Positions 33,621-41,337 of a DNA stretch of 64,000 bases are shown here, in pieces. The notes beneath the pieces were generated by a model. That model did not search any database and was not told where the DNA came from. It worked only from the letters and a program-made list of their open reading frames with translations. Made by a program: the position numbers and the translations under genes. The stretch is from Cellulomonas xiejunii. GTDB lineage: Bacteria > Actinomycetota > Actinomycetes > Actinomycetales > Cellulomonadaceae. The stretch is from contig NZ_CP101987.1 in assembly GCF_024508315.1 (NCBI RefSeq), positions 2,232,001-2,296,000 of the forward strand, written 5' to 3'. Numbering within the stretch: the first letter of the stretch is position 1; every line of letters begins with the position of its first letter.

Positions 33621-35301
33621 AGTCCGCCTCGTAGGTCCACACCCCGTCGGTGTGCGTGAGCAGCACCGCTCCGCCGTCGTCGAACGCGACCTGCAGGTAC
33701 CCCCGGACCTGCGGCGCCGCACCCGGGTGGGACCACCAGCGGTCGGACAGCAGCCAGGGCCCGGCCCACCCGGCCACGGCTTGGTCGTCGCCGTCGGGCT
33801 GCGCACGCACGGTGCCGGGCGACCCGCTCAGCCGGCCCCGCCGGTCGATCCGCACGGGCGCACCGTCGACGCCCCGCACCTCGACACGCACGGGGTCGAC
33901 CAGCACGGTCGCGGGCGCGGGGTCCGGCAGGCGCCCCGGCCAGGGCCGGTCCGCCGGACGCGGGGGGTCGCTCTGCTCACCCCACGGCCGCACGTGCACC
34001 TGGTCGCGCACGTCACGGCCGCCCTGCAGCGTCGCGGTCAGCACCCCGGGGCCACCGACGATGCTCTGCGCACGCTCGAGCGCCCGGTGCGCACGCAGGT
34101 CACCGCCTGACGGGCCGCCCCACAGCTGCGTCGCCTCCGCACCGGCGGGGGCGACGTCGAGCGCCGTGAGCGTCAGCCGGACCAGCGCGACCGGGGCGAG
34201 GTCGTCCTCGTCGCCGGGCGCGCGCACGTCGACCCGCCGGTCACCGGACCCGACGCCCCGGTCCCGCTCCCACGCCTCGCGCCGCCGGTCCCGGGCGGTC
34301 GCGACGGCCGACGCGGTGAGCCACCCGTCGAGCTGCCAGCGGATCCGGTCGGTGATGCGGGCGGCGGCCATCGCACCCCACCCGCCCAGGTCGGTCCGCC
34401 ACGTGCGCACGAGCTCGGTGCCGTCGTCCGTGCGTGCGGACACCTGGAGGCGCCCGCACGTCACGGACCGGGCGACGAGGTCGGCGTGCAGCTGCTCGGC
34501 CAGACGCCGGCCCGCGAAGGTCGCCGTGTCGACGCGGTCGACCGGCGGGTCGAGGTCGGTGCTCACCTCCAGGTCGGCCTCGGGACGGCGACGTGCAGGC
34601 GGACGCTCGTCAAGACCGCGCGCGAGCGTGCGCGCCCACGTGCCGAGCCGGCCGAACCGCGCGTGCACGTCGGGCGCCGGCAGCGCGGCGAACGCGCCGA
34701 GCGTGCGCAACCCCAACCGGTGCAGCAGGTCGACCAGGCGGGCGACCTCCGCAGCCTGCTCAGGTGTGGTCGTCGCGTACACGAGCTCGGTGACGCCGTG
34801 CGGCGCGAGGAACACGCCCGACACGCCGGGCTCGACGACAGCGCCGGAGCGGGCAGCCAGCACCGCGGCGAGCAGCCCGTCGGCCGTCCCCACGCCGCAC
34901 TCGTGCCCCGTGGCCCGGGCGACCGCGTCGACGATGCGTTCCGCGAGGGCCTCCTCCGAGCCGTGGTAGCGCGCCGCGCCACCTGCGGGGAGCAGCAGCA
35001 GACCCGGCCGGGCGACCTCGACGCCCGCGACGACGGTCTCGGTCGCCGCGGCCACGGGCTCGAACAGCCGCACGTCGCGGGCGTCGTCGGCGGGCAGGAG
35101 CACCAGCTCGGGGCACACGCCCTGCGCCTGACGCCGACGCATCCCTCGACGCACCCCGTCGGCGCGCGCGAGCGCCGACACCGCGGTGACCCGTCGCCCG
35201 TCGTGCACCGCCGCGGGGGCGTCGACCGGGACCTCGTCGGCCGCCATCGCCGCGACCACGGGCCAGTCGGGCACCCACACGACCGTCGTCCGCGTGCTCA
35301 T
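33613..35301 (-). CDS. imuB: ImuB, Y-family polymerase-like adaptor
   Basis: A 562-aa Y-family polymerase homologue that in mycobacteria is catalytically dead and links DnaE2 to the beta clamp. The N-terminus TVVWVPDWPVVAAMA keeps only one of the acidic residues of the DxD motif, and the SIDEAF motif of active polymerases is missing (SGVFLAPHGVTELVY region). The helix-hairpin-helix segment LGLRTLGAFAALPAPDVHARFG is preserved. The C-terminal 200 residues form the ImuB-specific extension ending in the GVWTYEADYD tail. Its ATG overlaps the imuA' stop by 4 nt. Confidence 0.92.
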   Translation of the reverse strand: MSTRTTVVWVPDWPVVAAMAADEVPVDAPAAVHDGRRVTAVSALARADGVRRGMRRRQAQGVCPELVLLPADDARDVRLFEPVAAATETVVAGVEVARPGLLLLPAGGAARYHGSEEALAERIVDAVARATGHECGVGTADGLLAAVLAARSGAVVEPGVSGVFLAPHGVTELVYATTTPEQAAEVARLVDLLHRLGLRTLGAFAALPAPDVHARFGRLGTWARTLARGLDERPPARRRPEADLEVSTDLDPPVDRVDTATFAGRRLAEQLHADLVARSVTCGRLQVSARTDDGTELVRTWRTDLGGWGAMAAARITDRIRWQLDGWLTASAVATARDRRREAWERDRGVGSGDRRVDVRAPGDEDDLAPVALVRLTLTALDVAPAGAEATQLWGGPSGGDLRAHRALERAQSIVGGPGVLTATLQGGRDVRDQVHVRPWGEQSDPPRPADRPWPGRLPDPAPATVLVDPVRVEVRGVDGAPVRIDRRGRLSGSPGTVRAQPDGDDQAVAGWAGPWLLSDRWWSHPGAAPQVRGYLQVAFDDGGAVLLTHTDGVWTYEADYD

Positions 35302-36104
35302 CCGACCAGCCGCAGACCGCCGGCCGCCCGCGTGCGGCGGCGCACCGGACCCCGGGGCACGTGCTCACCCGGTGGCGCGAACGGCAGCACGACGTCGACC
35401 GCCGTGGGGACGGCGGCGCTGCCCCGACCCGTACGACGCACCTGCACCTCGCTCGTGCGCAGCCGGCCGTCCCCCGCACCGACGCCCGACCACCGCGCCG
35501 GTCCGGCGTCGAGCACGACGGCGGCGCCCGGCCACGTCGTGGTCGTCAGCAGCGCGGCGCCGCGCTCGCGGGCGCGGGCGGACAGGCGGCGGCGGTCGGC
35601 GTCCGCGAGCGGGGCACCCGGCCCGACCAGGACGACGTCGATCCCGTCGACCAGCGCTGCCAGCACGAGCGCCGCGTCCGCACCGGGGTCGGGGACGAGC
35701 GCGAACCGCGCGAGGTCGACGCCCGCCTGCGCGGCAGCCAGCAGCCCGAGTCGCGGGTGCCCCACCGCCACCGCCCACGCACCGGACGCGCACGCGTGCG
35801 CGAGCACCCCCAGGACCAGTGACGTGGACCCGAGGACCGACGTGGTCGCGCCGCGTCGCAGCCCGTCGGGCATCAGGTCGGCCAGCGGTGGCGGCACGGG
35901 CAGCTGCGGCCGTTCGCTGGTGAGCAGCGACGTCCGCGGCACCTCGACCGCGAGCGCCGCCGCGTCGTCCGGTGCCACTGCGTCGAGAGGGGGCGCCTCG
36001 GACAGCATCGTGGACAGCACCGTGCGCGCACCGGTGCGCAGCTCCGCGGCCGCGAGCGCGGCACGTGCGCGCGCTGCGCGGTCGACGGTGCTCGTCCCGG
36101 TCAC
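35298..36104 (-). CDS. imuA: ImuA'-like RecA-fold mutasome protein
   Basis: A 268-aa RecA-like protein that opens the mutasome operon, equivalent to ImuA' of actinomycetes, which interacts with ImuB. The position of the Walker A motif (GATTSVLGSTSLVLGVLA, near residue 85) lacks the GK[ST] lysine, so ATP binding is doubtful. Hydrophobic strands such as IDVVLVGPG and AVVLDAGPARW follow the RecA core. The GTG at 36104 is preceded by GAGGACGAGGAG. The gene starts 106 bp downstream of a perfect LexA box, making the operon SOS-inducible. Confidence 0.83.
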   Translation of the reverse strand: MTGTSTVDRAARARAALAAAELRTGARTVLSTMLSEAPPLDAVAPDDAAALAVEVPRTSLLTSERPQLPVPPPLADLMPDGLRRGATTSVLGSTSLVLGVLAHACASGAWAVAVGHPRLGLLAAAQAGVDLARFALVPDPGADAALVLAALVDGIDVVLVGPGAPLADADRRRLSARARERGAALLTTTTWPGAAVVLDAGPARWSGVGAGDGRLRTSEVQVRRTGRGSAAVPTAVDVVLPFAPPGEHVPRGPVRRRTRAAGGLRLVG

Positions 36105-36209
36105 GTCTGCTCCTCGTCCTCGCGTCCTGACACCACGCCGGCCCCGCTCCGGGGCTCGCGTCGTGAGCAGCCGGACGCGGCGCCGTTCGCCTGCCCGACC
36201 CTCAGCGGA

Positions 36210-36225
36210 TCGAACATGTGTTCGA
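36210..36225. promoter_or_regulatory. LexA (SOS) box upstream of imuA'-imuB-dnaE2
   Basis: TCGAACATGTGTTCGA is a perfect match to the actinomycete LexA consensus and is fully palindromic, including the centre. Confidence 0.88.
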
Positions 36226-36324
36226 TCATGCCAGTACACGCCGACACCCGGGAGGTGTCAATCCGCCTCGTGCGGGTGAACCACCCCGCGCACCGAGTAC
36301 CTCGGGCCACTCCTCGGCAGGTCT

Positions 36325-36350
36325 ATGATTTGACGGTTCCATCAACTCAT
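36325..36350. promoter_or_regulatory. Operator palindrome of the arsR-sulP pair
   Basis: Imperfect 26-bp dyad: the left arm (36325-36336) and the complement of the right arm (36339-36350) match at 10 of 12 positions, with a TTGA...TCAA core. It overlaps a TATGAT -10 at 36324-36329, fitting autorepression by the ArsR protein. Confidence 0.6.
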
Positions 36351-36364
36351 CATTCGGAGTTCTT

Positions 36365-36721
36365 GTGCCCCTGCACGCCCTCGGTGACGACCGCCCCCTC
36401 GCGGAGGTCAAGGCCGAGCTCTTCAAAGCCCTCTCCCACCCCGTGCGCGTGCGCACCCTCGAGCTCCTGGTCGACCGCGACCGGCAGGTCAGCGAGCTGC
36501 TGACCGAGCTCGGTCTCGAGGCATCCCACCTGTCGCAGCACCTCGCCGTGCTGCGCCGCGCGGGCGTCGTCACCGCGCGACGCACCGGAAACGCCGTGCA
36601 CTACGCGCTCACCCTGCCCGCGGTCGCCGACATGCTCACGGCTGCCCGGACCGTGCTCGTCGACGCCGCCGCGCGCCGCCAGGGCCTGCTCGACACCGCC
36701 GCGACCGCACCCGAGGCATGA
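36365..36721 (+). CDS. ArsR/SmtB-family repressor
   Basis: A 118-aa winged-helix repressor. The helix-turn-helix runs through LFKALSHPVRVRTLELL, VSELLTELGLEASHLSQHLAVLRRAGVV (recognition helix, residues 45-72) and a beta-hairpin with ARRTGNAVHYAL. There is no CxC metal motif; the ligand is not evident. The GTG start has little Shine-Dalgarno apart from CGGAG. It is followed 1 bp later by the SulP carrier gene, so it most likely controls that transporter and itself through the dyad at 36325-36350. Similar ArsR-SulP pairs occur in other actinomycetes. Confidence 0.88.
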   Translation: MPLHALGDDRPLAEVKAELFKALSHPVRVRTLELLVDRDRQVSELLTELGLEASHLSQHLAVLRRAGVVTARRTGNAVHYALTLPAVADMLTAARTVLVDAAARRQGLLDTAATAPEA

Positions 36722-36722
36722 G

Positions 36723-38426
36723 ATGACCGTCGAGGCACTCGCGTCCTCCGTCGCGCAACGCGTGCGTGCGCTGGCCCCCGCACGTTCCGACTACACCGAC
36801 CTGCCCCGCTCCTGGCGTCACGACCTGCTCGCCGGTGTCACGGTCGCCGTCGTCGCCCTGCCGCTGGCACTCGGCTTCGGCGTCGCGTCCGGGCTGGGCG
36901 CCGCCGCCGGACTGGTCACCGCCATCGTCGCGGGCGCCGTCGCCGCCATCTTCGGGGGCTCCCACCTGCAGGTCAGCGGCCCCACCGGGGCCATGGCGGT
37001 CGTCCTGCTGCCCGTCGTCGCGCGGCACGGCACCGAGGCCGTGCCGGTGGTCGCGATCATGGCCGGCGGCATCGTCGTGCTGGCCGGCGTGCTCGGCATC
37101 GGCAGACTCGTCGCCTACATCCCCTGGCCCGTCGTCGAGGGGTTCACGTGCGGCATCGGTGTCGTCATCGCGCTGCAGCAGGTGCCGCTCGCCCTCGACA
37201 CGCCACGCGCGGACGGCGAGAACGCGGGCCTCGTCGCACTGAGCACGATCGGCGCCGTGGACTGGCCCCAGGCCGTCGCACCGCTCGGCCTGGTCGCGCT
37301 GGTCGTCGCGGTCATGATCGTCCTGCCCCGGCTGCGCAAGGGGCTGCCCGCCTCGCTCATCGCCGTCGTGGCGGCCACCCTCGTCGCCGAGGTGGCCCAC
37401 CTCGACGTCGACCGCATCGGTGCCCTTCCCTCCGGCCTGCCCGGCCCGCACCTGCCGGTCGTCGACCTCGCGACCACCAGCGCGCTGTTCTCGTCGGCGC
37501 TGGCCGTCGCGGCCCTCGCGGCGCTCGAGTCGCTGCTGTCCGCGCGCGTCGCGGACGGGATGGCCGACGACATCGGCCGCACGAGGCCCAACCGTGAGCT
37601 CTTCGGCCAGGGTCTCGCGAACGTCGCGTCCGGCCTGTTCGGCGGCCTGCCCGCGACCGGTGCGATCGCCCGCACCGCCGTCAACGTCCGCTCGGGCGGC
37701 CGCACCAGGGTGGCCTCCCTCATGCACGCGCTCGTGCTCGCCGCGATCGTCTACCTCGCCGCCCCGCTCGTGGGCCGCATCCCCCTGTCCGTCCTCGCCG
37801 GCGTGCTGCTGGTGACCGCCGCGCGCATGGTCGACGTGCCGACCATGCGCGCGATCTGCCGCTCGAGCCGCTCCGGGGCGCTGGTGTTCTGCGTGACCCT
37901 GGCCGTGACGGTCGTCTTCGACCTCGTCATGGCCGTCGAGGTGGGGGTCGCGGCCGCCGCCGTCCTCGCCCTGCGCGCGGTCGCGCGCAGCAGCGGGCTG
38001 CACCGCGAGCCGTTCGACGACGAGTCGGAGGACCACCTCACCGCGGACACCGAGCACGCGCTGCTGCACGAGCACATCGCGGTGTACCGCATCGACGGCG
38101 CCCTCTTCTTCGCCGACGTGCGCCGGTTCCTCGACGAGATCGCGCTGGTCAGCGACGTCCGTGTCGTCGTGCTCCGCCTGGGCAACGTGCGGGTGCTCGA
38201 CGCGAGCGGCGCCAACGCGCTGGTCGAGATCATCACGGACATGCGCCGGCGCGGGATCGTCGTGCTCCTCAAGGGCCTGCGTCCCGAGCACCGCCGCCTC
38301 GCGGAGGGGGTGGGCGTGATCAGCGCCCTCAGCGACGACCAGCACGTGTTCGACGACCTCCAGGACGCGCTCGCGCACGCCCGCTCGCACGTGCGCCGCG
38401 CGCAGGTGACGACCAGGATGGGGTGA
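36723..38426 (+). CDS. SulP-family anion transporter with STAS domain
   Basis: A 567-aa SLC26/SulP membrane carrier. Residues 30-430 form the transport domain with the family signature ALPLALGFGVASGLGAAAGL near residue 40 and VSGPTGAMAVVLLP near 88. Fourteen hydrophobic segments follow the 7+7 inverted-repeat pattern. The STAS domain occupies about 450-550 (HIAVYRIDGALFFADV, then VRVVVLRLGNVRVLDASGANAL, the phosphorylatable-Ser-like loop). Substrates in the family are sulfate, bicarbonate or other anions. It is co-transcribed with the upstream ArsR repressor. Confidence 0.92.
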   Translation: MTVEALASSVAQRVRALAPARSDYTDLPRSWRHDLLAGVTVAVVALPLALGFGVASGLGAAAGLVTAIVAGAVAAIFGGSHLQVSGPTGAMAVVLLPVVARHGTEAVPVVAIMAGGIVVLAGVLGIGRLVAYIPWPVVEGFTCGIGVVIALQQVPLALDTPRADGENAGLVALSTIGAVDWPQAVAPLGLVALVVAVMIVLPRLRKGLPASLIAVVAATLVAEVAHLDVDRIGALPSGLPGPHLPVVDLATTSALFSSALAVAALAALESLLSARVADGMADDIGRTRPNRELFGQGLANVASGLFGGLPATGAIARTAVNVRSGGRTRVASLMHALVLAAIVYLAAPLVGRIPLSVLAGVLLVTAARMVDVPTMRAICRSSRSGALVFCVTLAVTVVFDLVMAVEVGVAAAAVLALRAVARSSGLHREPFDDESEDHLTADTEHALLHEHIAVYRIDGALFFADVRRFLDEIALVSDVRVVVLRLGNVRVLDASGANALVEIITDMRRRGIVVLLKGLRPEHRRLAEGVGVISALSDDQHVFDDLQDALAHARSHVRRAQVTTRMG

Positions 38427-38466
38427 CCGCCCCGGCGACCGGCGTCGGGACGGACCGGAGGTCGTC

Positions 38467-39009
38467 GTGCCCACGTCCCTGACACGCCCCGTCGCCCATG
38501 AGCCGTACCCGTTGCTGCCGCCCGTGCCCACCTTCGCCGTGACCAGCACGGACTGGGTGCACGGTGCGCCGATCCCTGACGTGCACACCAACACCGACGC
38601 CGGGCGCAACGTCTCGCCGCAGCTGACCTGGTCCGGGTTCCCCGAGCAGACCGCCGGGTTCGCGGTGAACGTCTTCGACCCGGACGCGCCCGGCGTCGCC
38701 GGGTGGTGGCACTGGACGGTGCTCGGCCTGCCGCCCGACGTCACGTCGCTCGACCGGGACGCGGGACGTCCCGACGGCTCGGGCCTGCCCACCGGCGCGT
38801 TCCACCTGCGCGGCGACGACGGGGTGGCCGGGTACGTCGGGGCCGCTCCCCCGCCGGGCGACCAGGTGCACCGGTACTACGTCGCGGTCCACGCGCTCGA
38901 CACGGACGACCTGGGGCTGACGCCCGACACGACCTCGGGCGCGGCGAGCTGCGCGCTGGTGTTCCACACCGTCGCACGTGCGGTCCTCATGGGGACGTAC
39001 CAGCGCTGA
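38467..39009 (+). CDS. YbhB/YbcL-type PEBP-family protein
   Basis: A 180-aa phosphatidylethanolamine-binding-protein homologue (Raf-kinase-inhibitor-like). The ligand pocket is formed by NVSPQLTWSGFPEQ, VFDPDAPGVAGWWHWTVLGL (residues 68-87) and QVHRYYVAVHALD. Function in bacteria is unproven; a cytosolic ligand-binding role is assumed. There is no signal peptide. A GGAGG lies 6 nt before the GTG at 38467. It may be co-transcribed with the SulP gene 40 bp upstream. Confidence 0.9.
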   Translation: MPTSLTRPVAHEPYPLLPPVPTFAVTSTDWVHGAPIPDVHTNTDAGRNVSPQLTWSGFPEQTAGFAVNVFDPDAPGVAGWWHWTVLGLPPDVTSLDRDAGRPDGSGLPTGAFHLRGDDGVAGYVGAAPPPGDQVHRYYVAVHALDTDDLGLTPDTTSGAASCALVFHTVARAVLMGTYQR

Positions 39010-39042
39010 GCCGGCCACCCCGCGGCCCTCCCGCGACGCCGG

Positions 39043-39048
39043 TAGCCT
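39043..39048 (+). promoter_or_regulatory. Predicted -10 element, YbaK-like gene
   Basis: TAGCCT lies 7 nt before the ATG at 39056. Confidence 0.45.
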
Positions 39049-39055
39049 GCCGCGC

Positions 39056-39631
39056 ATGACCACCACCGCACTGGGGACGCTCGCCTGGGAGCGGGCCGTC
39101 GACCGCCCGGACCTGCTGGCCACCAGCACGCACGCCGCGATCAGCGGGTGGGCCGCCGTCGAGCCGGCGGTCGCCGACGCCGTGCTCGTCGCCGCCATCG
39201 ACCCCGACCTCGCGGACACCACCGCCATGACCGAGGCCTACGCGCTGCCGCTGTCGGCGTCGGTCAACTGCGTCCTCGTCGCCGGCAGGCGAGCGGGCGA
39301 GGAGCGGACCGCCGCGTGCCTCGTGCGGGCCACCACACGCGCGGACGTCAACAACGCGGTCAAGCGCCTGCTCGACGTCCGCAAGGCGTCGTTCCTGCCG
39401 GTGGACCGCGCGACCGCGGAGTCGCAGATGGAGTACGGCGGCATCACGCCGCTCGGCCTGCCCGCCGGGTACCGGGTGCTGGCCGACGCCGCCGTCGCCG
39501 ACGACGACCCCCACGCGGGCGGCACCGTCATCATCGGGAGCGGTCTGCGCCGCTCGAAGATCGCGCTGCCCGGTGCACTGCTGGTGCGCGCCCCGGGCGT
39601 CGAGGCGGTCGCAGGGCTGGCGCTCGGCTGA
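39056..39631 (+). CDS. YbaK/EbsC-family aminoacyl-tRNA deacylase-like protein
   Basis: A 191-aa protein of the YbaK/ProX superfamily, which hydrolyses mischarged aminoacyl-tRNA. The N-terminal ALPLSASVNCVLVAGRR segment is followed by the substrate-pocket helix ADVNNAVKRLLDVRKASF (with the conserved Lys), MEYGGITPLGLP (family GG.TP.G motif, residues 125-136) and the GTVIIGSGLRRSKIAL strand. Specificity (Cys-, Pro- or Ala-tRNA) cannot be assigned. It has its own leaderless promoter. Confidence 0.87.
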   Translation: MTTTALGTLAWERAVDRPDLLATSTHAAISGWAAVEPAVADAVLVAAIDPDLADTTAMTEAYALPLSASVNCVLVAGRRAGEERTAACLVRATTRADVNNAVKRLLDVRKASFLPVDRATAESQMEYGGITPLGLPAGYRVLADAAVADDDPHAGGTVIIGSGLRRSKIALPGALLVRAPGVEAVAGLALG

Positions 39632-39742
39632 CGGCCGCGGGACGTGGCCGCGTCACCACCGCGGTCGCCTCGTCCCGCCTGCCTGCCGGGGCCGCCCCTG
39701 CGTCCGTTCGCGGGACACCGGGCGCGGTCGGTGCGCGGCGCC

Positions 39743-39774
39743 GACAGGATCGCGCCGCCTGGTGCGATCCTGTC
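39743..39774. repeat. Perfect 11-bp inverted repeat upstream of DUF1349 gene
   Basis: GACAGGATCGC and GCGATCCTGTC flank a 10-nt spacer between the YbaK-like stop and the DUF1349 start. No T-tract follows. It could be a terminator for the first gene or a repressor operator for the second. Confidence 0.6.
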
Positions 39775-39839
39775 CAGGCCGGGCGTGAAGGCCTCGATGG
39801 GTCCCGACCGGCCGACCCACCACCTCCAGGAGATCCCCG

Positions 39840-40466
39840 ATGACGACACCCCTGCACGTCCCCGCCGTCCCCTTCGACCTGGCCCCCTCGGCCGGCTCCG
39901 CGTGGGTGGTGGACGACGTGCCGGGCACCGTGCGGGTGACCGCACCGCCGCGCACCGACGTCTTCCTCGACCCGAGCGGCGGCATCTCGTTCTACTCCGA
40001 CGGCGTCCTCAACGCCCCCACGCTGCTGGGCACCCCGCCCGCGGGCGACTTCCAGCTGACTGCTCGCGTCACGGTCGACTTCGCCGCGACGTTCGACGCC
40101 GGTGTGCTGCTGCTGCACGTCGACGACCGGAACTGGGGCAAGCTCTGCTTCGAGTACTCGCCCGACGGTGTCCCGCTCATCGTCTCCGTCGTCACGCGCG
40201 GCGTGTCCGACGACGCGAACGGCTTCGCGGTCGACGGCAACCAGGTGTGGCTGCGCGTCTCGCGCATCGGCGCCGCGTACGCGTACCACGCGTCACTCGA
40301 CGGCGCCCGGTGGTCGCTGGTCCGGCACTTCGCCCTGGACGACCCGCAGGGCGTGGTGACGGTCGGCTTCGAGGGTCAGTCGCCCACCGGCGAGGGGTGC
40401 GCGGTGACGTTCGACCGGATCAGCTTCACGCCGACCCGCCTGGGTGACCTGCGCGACGGATCCTGA
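39840..40466 (+). CDS. DUF1349 (concanavalin-like) protein
   Basis: A 208-aa cytosolic protein of the DUF1349 family with a concanavalin A-like jelly-roll fold. The family pattern is FLDPSGGISFYSDGVLNAPT near residue 42, ARVTVDFAATFDAGVLLLHVDDRNWGKLCFEYS read across residues 76-110, and VTVGFEGQSPTGEGCAVTFDRISF at the end. Function is unknown; relatives are often near sugar-metabolism genes, but nothing here supports that. AGGAG lies 8 nt before the ATG. Confidence 0.88.
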   Translation: MTTPLHVPAVPFDLAPSAGSAWVVDDVPGTVRVTAPPRTDVFLDPSGGISFYSDGVLNAPTLLGTPPAGDFQLTARVTVDFAATFDAGVLLLHVDDRNWGKLCFEYSPDGVPLIVSVVTRGVSDDANGFAVDGNQVWLRVSRIGAAYAYHASLDGARWSLVRHFALDDPQGVVTVGFEGQSPTGEGCAVTFDRISFTPTRLGDLRDGS

Positions 40467-40490
40467 GCGGCGGGCGGCCCGGGGGCTCGT

Positions 40491-41330
40491 TCAGACCCGG
40501 GTCGCCCAGAACGCCACAGCCGCGGCCGCCGCGACGTTGAGCGAGTCCACTCCCCCGGCCATCGGGATCCGCACCGTCAGGTCCCCCGCGGCGACCGTCG
40601 CCGGCTTGAGCCCGTCCCCCTCGGTGCCGAGCACGAGCGCGAGCCGCTCCGGCGGGTCCGCGACCAGGTCGTCGAGCGTCACCGCGTCGTCGGCCAGCGC
40701 GAGCGACGCCGTGACGAACCCCGCGTCGCGCAACGTCGCGATCCCCTCGGGCCACGGGCTGATCCGCGTCCACGGCACCTGGAACACCGCGCCCATCGAC
40801 ACGCGCACCGAGCGCCGGTACAGGGGGTCGGCACAGCGCGGGGTGACGAGCACGGCGTCGACGCCCAGCGCCGCGGCGGACCTGAAGGCGGCCCCGACGT
40901 TCGTGTGGTCGACGAGGTCCTCGAGCACCGCGACGCGCCTGGCCCCGGCGCCCTGGCGCGCCGACGCCAGCACGTCCGCGACGGCCGGCAGCGCGGGCCG
41001 GTGCATCGCCGCGAGAGCACCACGGTGCACGTGGAAGCCGGTGATGGCCTCCAGCACCGGCTCGGCAGCGACGTACACGGTCACGGACCCGTCACCGGGG
41101 GTGTCCGCGAGCATCTTCTCGAGGTCGGGCAGCCAGCGCGGTGCGAGCAGCACGGAGCGCGGGCGGTGGCCGGCGCGCAGCGCACGCCCCAGGACCGTCG
41201 AGCTCTCGGCCATGTACAAGCCGTTCGCTGACTCGACGCGCATGCGCAGCGCCACGTCGGTCAGGCCGACGTAGTCCGTCAGCCGGGGGTCGTCGCGGTC
41301 GGTGACGGACTGGACGTCGGGGCGCAGCAC
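40491..41330 (-). CDS. TrmH/SpoU-family RNA 2'-O-methyltransferase
   Basis: A 279-aa SPOUT methyltransferase that uses SAM to methylate ribose 2'-OH in rRNA or tRNA. An N-terminal L30e-like substrate domain covers about 20-110 (ALRMRVESANGLYMAESSTVLGRAL). The trefoil-knot catalytic domain has motif 1 VDHTNVGAAFRSAAALGVD (catalytic Arg), motif 2 LVLGTEGDGL and motif 3 SLNVAAAAAVAFW. The GTG at 41330 lies 7 nt past the stop of the MFS gene, so the two may be co-transcribed. The exact target nucleotide is unknown. Confidence 0.92.
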   Translation of the reverse strand: MLRPDVQSVTDRDDPRLTDYVGLTDVALRMRVESANGLYMAESSTVLGRALRAGHRPRSVLLAPRWLPDLEKMLADTPGDGSVTVYVAAEPVLEAITGFHVHRGALAAMHRPALPAVADVLASARQGAGARRVAVLEDLVDHTNVGAAFRSAAALGVDAVLVTPRCADPLYRRSVRVSMGAVFQVPWTRISPWPEGIATLRDAGFVTASLALADDAVTLDDLVADPPERLALVLGTEGDGLKPATVAAGDLTVRIPMAGGVDSLNVAAAAAVAFWATRV

Positions 41331-41337
41331 CGCGCCA

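Noticed and set aside
31092..33659. 855-codon open frame opposite dnaE2
   Set aside because: Shadow of a recognised polymerase; composition rich in Arg, Gly and His.
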